From: BRH-c54 sp032251145
Lineage (GTDB): Bacteria > Bacteroidota > Bacteroidia > Flavobacteriales_E > Vicingaceae
NCBI GenBank assembly: GCA_032251145.1
Contig: JAVVER010000079.1
Location: forward strand, 1-15,529
Direction: 5' to 3'
DNA: 15,529 bases
This document shows positions 1 to 5,603 of the stretch, piece by piece. The stretch's first letter is position 1, and each line of letters opens with the position of its first letter. A program made the translations under genes and the position numbers. Under the pieces are notes generated by a model. The model was not told where the DNA came from. It ran no database searches and saw only the letters and a list, made by a program, of their open reading frames with translations.

Positions 1-79
1 ATCAATATGTTGTACTATTGGTGTTTTATTAACAAAGGACTTTAAACAACTTCATTCACTAATTCAATTATTGAAATGG

Positions 80-108
80 AAAAATACAGCTAAATTTTTA
101 AATTAGCT
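80..108 (-). terminator. Candidate intrinsic terminator after the ABC transporter
   Basis: On the minus strand, downstream of the ABC transporter stop, AGCTAA (88-93) and TTAGCT (103-108) form a 6-bp stem. It is followed by GTATTTTT (the A-run at 80-84 on the plus strand). An alternative overlapping stem pairs ACAGCT (86-91) with AGCTGT (118-123) and ends before the same T-run. The stem is AT-rich and weak, so this is a plausible terminator only. Positions 1-150 otherwise show no coding sequence. Confidence 0.4.
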
Positions 109-150
109 CGAGTTTTAAGCTGTTTTTGAGGTTTACAAGTAAACTCCCAA

Positions 151-1887
151 TCAAATCCTCGACTGATACGTAAACAATTCAAAATAACGTCCTTGCTTAG
201 CAATCAATTCATCATGGTTGCCTTTTTCTTTTATTTCGCCATTTTCAATTACTAAAATCTGGTCGGCTTTGCGGATGGTACTCAATCGGTGAGCAATTAC
301 AAAAGTAGTTCTACCTTGCATTAAGTTGCCTAAACTTGCTTGTATCAACGCTTCGCTTTCGGTATCTAAATTAGAGGTGGCTTCATCTAAAATTAATATT
401 TTAGGGTCTGCCAATACTGCTCGGGCAATAGCTATTCGTTGTCGTTGTCCTCCAGAAAGTTTTACTCCTCTCTCCCCTATTACTGTTTCTAAGCCTTTTT
501 CAAATCGGTCGGTAAATTCATTTACATAAGCTGCTTTTACTGCTGCCTGTATGGCTTCTTCGCTAGCATTGGGTCGAGGAAAGATAATGTTTTCCCTAAT
601 CGTACCTTCAAACAAAAAATCATCTTGCAATACTACTCCCAAATGTTTTCTATAACTGTTTAAGGTAACGGTTGATAAATCTTTGCCATCTATGGTTATT
701 TTACCCGAATGAGGTGTTAAAAAAGAAGAAACCAAACTGGCAATGGTACTTTTTCCAGAACCAGAAGAACCTACCAAAGCCGTTACCGAACCTTTAGGTG
801 CATGAATGTTGATGTTACGAATTACTTCTTTATCTTGCTCGTAAGCAAAAGATACGTTTTCAAAAGCAATATCTCCGTTTACTGCTTCCATTTCTATTAC
901 TCGCTCTTCCCTATCGTGTTCGGATTCCATGTTCATTATTTCTTCCGTTCGGTCTAGTCCGGCAAAACCTTCTGTTAGCTGACTACCAATATTGCTCATT
1001 TGCACTATGGGAGCTATCATAAAACCTAAATAAAGGGTAAATGCCAAGAAATCTCCAAAGGTTAATTCATTGTTCATAATCATGTATCCTCCAATGCCCA
1101 TAATGCCTGTGGAAGCTAGTCCTAATAAAAAAGTAGCCGAACTGGTAATTAAAGCCGTAGAAGTAAGGCTTTTTTTGATGTTTAAGAACAATTTTTCTAC
1201 TCCTGTTTCAAAACTTTTAATTTCTTGTTGCTCGGCATTAAATCCTTTTACTACTCTAACTCCATTTAAAGTTTCTGTCAACCGACCAGTAACTTCTGCA
1301 TTTATTTTTCCTCGTTCTCTAAAAATAGGACGAATAAATCCAAAGGCTTTCATGGCTACAAATCCGAAAATAGCCACAGGAATTAGCACATAAGCGGTCA
1401 TCATCGGACTAATTTTTATTAATAATACCAAAGAAATAACCGCAGTTAAAGTTCCTCCTACCAATTGAACCAAGCCTGTTCCTACTATGTTTCTTACGCC
1501 TTCTACATCGGTCATAATTCTAGAAACCAACTCGCCAGATTTACTGTTATCGAAAAAACTAACGGGCAGACTCAATATTTTTTGCTGCACTTTCACTCGA
1601 AGTTGAGCAATTAAATGCTGTGCTTCAACACTCAATAGTTTGGTTAACAAAAACGAAGTTATGGCTTGAATTAAAATTGCTCCGGCAACAACAAAAATGA
1701 TGGTGTATAATTTATCAAAATCGTTGTTTACAATAACATCATCAATTAAGTATTTTGATGCTCCTGGTAGTACTAAACTAGCTAAACGGCTAATTACAAT
1801 AAGGATTAAGCCTACAAAAAGCAATTTTTTCCTGGGCCAAATAATGGTTTTAAATACGCTACCTATAGACACTTTTGTTTTACTCAT
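151..1887 (-). CDS. ABC exporter half-transporter, MsbA-like (permease fused to ATPase)
   Basis: This 578-residue protein has an N-terminal type-I exporter membrane domain (about residues 15-310, hydrophobic helices near 22-42, 62-82, 140-180 and 250-295). A nucleotide-binding domain (about 338-575) follows. Seen directly: Walker A GSSGSGKST at 373-381, Q-loop Gln421, signature LSGGQ at 477-481, Walker B ILILDE at 497-502 with catalytic Glu502, and the switch His533. All catalytic residues are intact. It probably works as a homodimer in the inner membrane, driving ATP-dependent export of a lipid or other hydrophobic compound. The family ranges from lipid A-core flippases to drug exporters, so the substrate cannot be read from sequence. 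It is monocistronic here. A weak -7-like TAACTTTA (1908-1915, minus) lies just upstream of the ATG. Length is normal for MsbA-type proteins. Confidence 0.93.
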   Translation of the reverse strand: MSKTKVSIGSVFKTIIWPRKKLLFVGLILIVISRLASLVLPGASKYLIDDVIVNNDFDKLYTIIFVVAGAILIQAITSFLLTKLLSVEAQHLIAQLRVKVQQKILSLPVSFFDNSKSGELVSRIMTDVEGVRNIVGTGLVQLVGGTLTAVISLVLLIKISPMMTAYVLIPVAIFGFVAMKAFGFIRPIFRERGKINAEVTGRLTETLNGVRVVKGFNAEQQEIKSFETGVEKLFLNIKKSLTSTALITSSATFLLGLASTGIMGIGGYMIMNNELTFGDFLAFTLYLGFMIAPIVQMSNIGSQLTEGFAGLDRTEEIMNMESEHDREERVIEMEAVNGDIAFENVSFAYEQDKEVIRNINIHAPKGSVTALVGSSGSGKSTIASLVSSFLTPHSGKITIDGKDLSTVTLNSYRKHLGVVLQDDFLFEGTIRENIIFPRPNASEEAIQAAVKAAYVNEFTDRFEKGLETVIGERGVKLSGGQRQRIAIARAVLADPKILILDEATSNLDTESEALIQASLGNLMQGRTTFVIAHRLSTIRKADQILVIENGEIKEKGNHDELIAKQGRYFELFTYQSRI

Positions 1888-1984
1888 ATTGTGATAAATT
1901 TAAGTCGTAAAGTTAATGGAATTGAAAACCAATTAATCAAAATAGTTTTAAGATTTTTCTTTTGTTATTCCCTTATTTTACAAT

Positions 1985-2070
1985 CGTCATTCCTGCATAG
2001 GTAGGAATTATTGAACAATAAAAGATTCCCGATAATTTTTCCGTTACACTTCAAAATTTCGGGAATGACG
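1985..2070. repeat. Degenerate palindromic intergenic repeat (CGTCATTCC family)
   Basis: CGTCATTCC (1985-1993) is mirrored by GGAATGACG (2062-2070), a perfect 9-bp terminal inverted repeat. Two hairpins lie inside. ATTCCTGC (1989-1996) pairs with GTAGGAAT (2001-2008), allowing one G-U pair. ATTCCCGA (2025-2032) pairs with TCGGGAAT (2059-2066), and the stem extends through flanking A/T bases with one bulge. The layout resembles the CGTCATTCC-ended dispersed intergenic repeats found in many bacterial genomes. Only one copy is present here, so family membership is inferred. It lies between the ABC transporter and the cold-shock gene. Confidence 0.6.
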
Positions 2071-2125
2071 GTAAAGATTAGAAGTAGGAGAATACAATTA
2101 ACAAAAAGTAGGCTTTATGTGTTGG

Positions 2126-2157
2126 AAAAGCCCCCCTTCTGGGGATTAGGGGGATTT
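2126..2157 (-). terminator. C/G-run hairpin after the cold-shock gene (terminator or repeat-like)
   Basis: Directly abutting the cold-shock stop codon, the plus strand has CCCCCC (2131-2136), then GGGG (2141-2144) and GGGGG (2149-2153). On the minus strand CCCCC pairs with GGGGG, followed by CTTTTCC, which fits an intrinsic terminator for the cold-shock gene. C/G-run elements of this kind recur between genes in Bacteroidota, so it may also be a dispersed repeat that landed here. Both roles are inferred. Confidence 0.45.
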
Positions 2158-2605
2158 ACACCTTCTTCACTCTAACAGCATTTAGTCCTTTTTGACCTTG
2201 TTCTAGTTCAAAAGTTACTTTATCGTTTTCGGTAATTTCATCAATTAATCCGCTAACGTGAACAAAATATTTTTCTTGATTGTCGGTATCTAAAATAAAT
2301 CCATATCCTTTAGAACTATCAAAGAAAGAAACTTTTCCTTTTCTGTTAGGATTAAATTCTTCATCTACTCTTTTAGAAACACCTAATTCAATGTTTTCGG
2401 CTTTAATAACTTTCTTTTTCTTGTTGGGATCTGGAGGAGTGTCGGTAATCATACCATTTTCATCAACATAAGCAATCATGCTATCGAAGTCGCTATCAGT
2501 AGCGTTGGCTTTACGTTCTTCTTTTTTGGCTAATTTGTCTTGACGTTTTTTTAATCTTTTTTTCTCTTTTTCTTTTTTGTTGTAGGTTTGTTGCGATTTT
2601 GCCAT
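2156..2605 (-). CDS. Cold-shock domain protein with lysine-rich N-terminal extension
   Basis: This 149-residue protein has two parts. Residues 1-34 are strongly basic and K/E-rich, probably helical (KKEKEKKRLKKR at 10-21). An acidic linker with DSMIAYVDENG (41-51) and a proline/lysine stretch follow to about 75. The C-terminal 60 residues (about 88-149) are a cold-shock OB fold. RNP1 is KGYGFI (99-104) and RNP2 is YFVHV (113-117). It is expected to bind single-stranded RNA or DNA in the cytoplasm, as an RNA chaperone. Classical CspA is about 70 residues, so this is the roughly doubled form with an extra N-terminal region seen in Bacteroidota. The ATG at 2605 lies about 60 nt below a good -7 box, giving a moderate leader that could carry regulation. 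No Shine-Dalgarno is visible. Confidence 0.9.
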   Translation of the reverse strand: MAKSQQTYNKKEKEKKRLKKRQDKLAKKEERKANATDSDFDSMIAYVDENGMITDTPPDPNKKKKVIKAENIELGVSKRVDEEFNPNRKGKVSFFDSSKGYGFILDTDNQEKYFVHVSGLIDEITENDKVTFELEQGQKGLNAVRVKKV

Positions 2606-2671
2606 TGTATAATTTAGTTGTTAATACACACACAATCTGAATATTGCATGTAGTTTTGAGCTTTCAGGCTG

Positions 2672-2679
2672 CAAAGGTA
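2672..2679 (-). promoter_or_regulatory. -7 promoter box of the cold-shock gene (TACCTTTG)
   Basis: The minus strand reads TACCTTTG, an exact match to the Bacteroidota -7 consensus TAnnTTTG. It is followed by CAGC, so the 12 bases TACCTTTGCAGC are identical to those at the glyA promoter. No convincing -33 TTTG is seen. The box sits in the loop of a 5-bp inverted repeat, AGGCT (2666-2670) with AGCCT (2679-2683). Predicted transcription start is near 2667, leaving a leader of about 60 nt. Confidence 0.55.
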
Positions 2680-2751
2680 GCCTTTTTATACGCTGTATTT
2701 GTAATTAGCTTGGCTTTTAATTTTGTAGGATAAATTTAAAATAAAACTGCG

Positions 2752-3543
2752 TTAGTTTTTTTCTAATCTTTGCACCCTGTTTTTGAGGTCTTTGAGTTCT
2801 ATCCCTACACTTCTCATTAAATTAAGAATGTTGGCAGGGTTAATTTCATCTTCTTCATATTGACCAATACACAAATTAAGTTTGAATTGCCAAATTTCCA
2901 ATACTTCGGATAAGTGCAAGGTATAAGGTTCATACATTTTATTATCAGACGAAAGCATTAACAACCCCTCCTCTATTCTATCCGTAAATACTCGTTTGTA
3001 AACTAGTCCGTCATTTTTTGTAAGGATAATATAACAATAGCTGTTTTTTACCTGATGAGGACCTTCTAAATATTCTCCCACCACTACATCGCCATCTTTT
3101 ACCCACGGATGCATAGAATCTCCTTTAATAGGAAAAGCCCTGTGTTTTCCTGTTGGTAAAAAATTTAAACTCATAATGGGTAAATCAGCAATGTATTCCG
3201 TATCGGTATAGCCTTGCAAATACCCAGCAGAAGCTTCTTTGGTAACTACTTCTATTACATCATTGTTATTAGCATCTACTTTTATAGGAAATAAAATACG
3301 CTGATTACCAATATCCATAAAAGTATCATCTTGGGCTAAGGTTAAATCGTTTTTCACCAAAGCATCTATCGGGATTTTAAAAAATTCGGACAATACAATA
3401 AGTGTTTCTATTGGCGGAACAGATCTACCTTCTTCATAAGAACCAATTCTAGATTTAGTAACATCTATTGCCTGAGCAAACTGCTCTTGAGTCAAGCCTT
3501 TTAACATCCGTAAATGCTTGATATTTTTTGAAATCTTTAACAT
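2752..3543 (-). CDS. XRE-family transcriptional regulator with S24 (LexA-like) peptidase domain
   Basis: This 263-residue protein has an N-terminal XRE helix-turn-helix (about residues 6-61, core LTQEQFAQAIDVTKSRIGSY at 17-36). The C-terminal half has an S24/LexA fold. GDSM gives candidate nucleophile Ser143, and VYKR gives candidate general base Lys183. EASAGY carries an Ala106-Gly107 pair at the place where LexA/CI-type repressors self-cleave. Residues 235-263 look like a short coiled coil, perhaps for dimerisation. The family includes CI-like repressors that respond to RecA filaments, and also members that have lost cleavage. Here the dyad looks intact, but cleavage is inferred. The gene is divergent from the radical SAM gene, 63 bp apart. 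The ATG at 3543 lies only a few bases beyond the -7 box, so its mRNA may be nearly leaderless. Confidence 0.88.
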   Translation of the reverse strand: MLKISKNIKHLRMLKGLTQEQFAQAIDVTKSRIGSYEEGRSVPPIETLIVLSEFFKIPIDALVKNDLTLAQDDTFMDIGNQRILFPIKVDANNNDVIEVVTKEASAGYLQGYTDTEYIADLPIMSLNFLPTGKHRAFPIKGDSMHPWVKDGDVVVGEYLEGPHQVKNSYCYIILTKNDGLVYKRVFTDRIEEGLLMLSSDNKMYEPYTLHLSEVLEIWQFKLNLCIGQYEEDEINPANILNLMRSVGIELKDLKNRVQRLEKN

Positions 3544-3548
3544 AACTA

Positions 3549-3556
3549 CAAATATA
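3549..3556 (-). promoter_or_regulatory. -7 promoter box of the XRE/S24 gene (TATATTTG)
   Basis: The minus strand reads TATATTTG, an exact TAnnTTTG match. It ends 6 bp before the start codon at 3543, so transcription probably starts within a few bases of the ATG. No clear -33 TTTG is seen at the usual distance. Confidence 0.5.
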
Positions 3557-3581
3557 AGTCAAATAATCTACATATTATAGT

Positions 3582-3589
3582 TATATTTG
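3582..3589 (+). promoter_or_regulatory. -7 promoter box of the radical SAM gene (TATATTTG)
   Basis: This is an exact TAnnTTTG match 17 bp before the ATG at 3607, predicting a leader of roughly 13 nt. It mirrors the -7 box of the divergent regulator. No convincing -33 element is seen. Confidence 0.5.
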
Positions 3590-3606
3590 TAAGATAATTT
3601 AAAACT

Positions 3607-4644
3607 ATGCGAGGTAGAGGAAGTCAAATACAAGTGAACAACAAATTTGCTAAAACCGCTTATGTAAATGAACACATAGAAGGTATTGATGTACCTTTTT
3701 TGGAAGATACAAAAACCGAATACATTGCAGAATTCCCTAAAAAGATAGTCAACAAAGTGTATAGCCCTACTGTACCGTTTGTTTATTCTATGAATCCATA
3801 TCAGGGTTGCGAACACGGTTGTGTTTATTGTTATGCAAGGGAAAGTCACCAATATTGGGGCTATGGAGCAGGATTGGATTTTGAACGTAAAATTATCTAC
3901 AAACCTGAAGCTCCTAAATTATTAGAAAAACAGTTTAACACTAAAAATTGGAAAGTCAGCCCTATTATGTTGTCGGGGAATACCGATTGCTACCAACCTA
4001 TAGAGAGAAAGCTAAAAATTACAAGAGAAATATTAAAGGTGTGTTTAAAATACAAACATCCGGTAAGCATTATCACTAAAAATGCCTTGATACAAAGAGA
4101 TATTGATTTACTGATTCCTTTAGCAAAATTAAATTTAGTACATGTAAGCTTAAGCATTACTTCATTCGATAATAAATTAAGAAGCTTATTAGAACCAAGA
4201 ACAGCTTCTGTACAAAAGAAACTAGAAACATTAGAATTGTTATCCGCCAATAATATTCCTGTAAATGTGATGGTAGCTCCTATAATTCCTGGGTTAAACA
4301 GTCATGAAATTCCTAATATTGTTAAAAAAGTAGCAGCATCGGGAGCTTTATCTGTTGGCTACACTACGGTTAGGTTAAATGGAGAAATTGCCGAAATTTT
4401 TGAAGATTGGATACGTAAAACTTATCCCGAAAGAGCTGACAAAGTGTTGAATCAAATAAAAGAAATAAATAATGGGAATTTAGAAAGCAAAGGCAAAAAT
4501 AGACTAAAATTACACGGAGAAACGGCTGTAATGATAAAAAGTATGTTTGATGTAGCTAGAAAAAAATACTTAAAAGACAAAGTATGGCCAGCTTACGATT
4601 TAACGGCTTTTTGTCGTCCTACTGACCAGTTGAGTTTGTTTTAA
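3607..4644 (+). CDS. PA0069-family radical SAM protein (SplB-related)
   Basis: This 345-residue protein carries the radical SAM cluster motif CEHGCVYC, with Cys68, Cys72 and Cys75 (CX3CX2C) binding the 4Fe-4S cluster that cleaves S-adenosylmethionine. The preceding NPYQG and following YARESH, and the later LSGNTDCYQPIE region (about 122-133), fit the PA0069/Rv2578c group. COG places this group with the spore photoproduct lyase-like 'DNA repair photolyase' proteins (COG1533). Its true substrate is not established, so repair activity is only a hypothesis. A conserved C-terminal half with MVAPIIPGLN (about 222-231) completes a normal-length protein. It is divergent from the S24 regulator, which may control it. 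Its stop codon overlaps that of the convergent DUF4249 gene. Confidence 0.88.
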   Translation: MRGRGSQIQVNNKFAKTAYVNEHIEGIDVPFLEDTKTEYIAEFPKKIVNKVYSPTVPFVYSMNPYQGCEHGCVYCYARESHQYWGYGAGLDFERKIIYKPEAPKLLEKQFNTKNWKVSPIMLSGNTDCYQPIERKLKITREILKVCLKYKHPVSIITKNALIQRDIDLLIPLAKLNLVHVSLSITSFDNKLRSLLEPRTASVQKKLETLELLSANNIPVNVMVAPIIPGLNSHEIPNIVKKVAASGALSVGYTTVRLNGEIAEIFEDWIRKTYPERADKVLNQIKEINNGNLESKGKNRLKLHGETAVMIKSMFDVARKKYLKDKVWPAYDLTAFCRPTDQLSLF

Positions 4645-5591
4645 TCTACCAACACCAACGTATCATAAGTTACTCCATAACCACCCCAAACGCCTAAACC
4701 TCCATTAATATTAGTTTCTACAATAGTAGGAGCGGAAAAAGGGTTTCCAGAATTAAAACTAGCTATTTCAAAGCTTTCCCAAAAATTAAAATGAGGCATG
4801 TCTATTGTACAAAATTTCACAATTACTGTATCACCTTGTTGGTAATATTCTGAAGTTTCAGCTAAATCGTCTGGAGCTTGAGAATTGACTTCTTGACCTC
4901 TAGCAAATGTACCTTCAAAGGTTAGTCCATTAATAAATTGGTCTTTAAAAACCGATCCAAATACTGGAATAAATCTACTGTCTTTTCCTACTCTTTTGGT
5001 AAAAACACGATAAGCATTGCCATACTGTGGTGGGTCGGACAATTCAAACCATAAATATCCAAAATTGCTAAAACCGGGTTGATCTTTATACCAATACCTG
5101 TTCATAAAAACCAAAGGTGGAATCTGAGAAGAAGATGTGGCTACTTTTCCATCGGCTTCTACATACAGGTTGTAAGTTTTTCCAATTTCTCCGTAAATGG
5201 TGGTATCTAAAGTAGTGTAAACACAAAATCCAAAAGTTTGTAAGTTGTTTAACGAAACACCAATTAATTCGGCTACAGCAGGTAATAAAGAATCAGGCAA
5301 TTGGTCGGTACAAATTTCCGTTAGTTGTACGGTATTGGTTCCGTTGGAAACAGTTACTAAGGCTCCACTAACAAATAACTGACGTAAAGACGTTAGGTCG
5401 GTAGGTTCAAAATAAGGTGAACTTTTTGTAAGAATTACAAATGGTGGTCTGCCCTGCTCTATATTGCCTTCTACCACCAATTTTACTTCAGCATCGGGTA
5501 AATCAATAACGATGTCTTTTTCGCAGGAAAGAAGAAAAAACACCATTAATAATGATAAAAAAGCAGGGGCTATATTTTTAATTATATTCAT
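4641..5591 (-). CDS. DUF4249 family outer-membrane lipoprotein
   Basis: This 316-residue protein starts with a lipoprotein signal peptide. A hydrophobic stretch ends in the lipobox LLSC, with Cys23 as lipidation site. The residues after it (Glu-Lys-Asp) resemble part of the acidic/lysine surface-export signal described for Bacteroidota lipoproteins, so exposure on the outer surface is plausible. The rest matches the DUF4249 pattern (KDIVIDLPDAEVKLVVEG at about 25-42, then beta-rich sequence). DUF4249 has no known biochemical function. Members often sit beside TonB-dependent receptors, and here the gene starts 12 bp after the receptor stop, so the two are surely co-transcribed. A role as a ligand-capturing partner, analogous to SusD but unrelated in fold, is inferred. 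A two-codon ORF (ATG GTT TAA, 5602-5594) immediately precedes its ATG. Confidence 0.85.
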   Translation of the reverse strand: MNIIKNIAPAFLSLLMVFFLLSCEKDIVIDLPDAEVKLVVEGNIEQGRPPFVILTKSSPYFEPTDLTSLRQLFVSGALVTVSNGTNTVQLTEICTDQLPDSLLPAVAELIGVSLNNLQTFGFCVYTTLDTTIYGEIGKTYNLYVEADGKVATSSSQIPPLVFMNRYWYKDQPGFSNFGYLWFELSDPPQYGNAYRVFTKRVGKDSRFIPVFGSVFKDQFINGLTFEGTFARGQEVNSQAPDDLAETSEYYQQGDTVIVKFCTIDMPHFNFWESFEIASFNSGNPFSAPTIVETNINGGLGVWGGYGVTYDTLVLVD

Positions 5592-5603
5592 TTTTAAACC
5601 ATT

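Larger units (their letters stand above)
3547..3591. promoter_or_regulatory. Divergent promoter region with 11-bp inverted repeat
   Basis: TACAAATATAA (3547-3557) and TTATATTTGTA (3581-3591) are perfect reverse complements separated by 23 bp. Each arm contains one of the two oppositely facing -7 boxes. The repeat could simply be the two promoters. It could also double as paired operator half-sites for the adjacent XRE/S24 regulator, a common arrangement for divergent autoregulated pairs. Operator function is inferred. Confidence 0.45.

Noticed and set aside
2666..2687. Plus-strand AGGCT/AGCCT hairpin plus T-run as a terminator
   Set aside because: No plus-strand gene ends there, and the loop is the -7 box of the minus-strand cold-shock gene.
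2752..3543. Canonical LexA
   Set aside because: The DNA-binding domain is an XRE helix-turn-helix rather than the LexA winged helix. Only the S24 half is shared.
3568..3852. 94-residue minus-strand frame across the radical SAM start
   Set aside because: It is the antisense shadow of the N-terminal part of the radical SAM gene and crosses its promoter. It has no family-like features.
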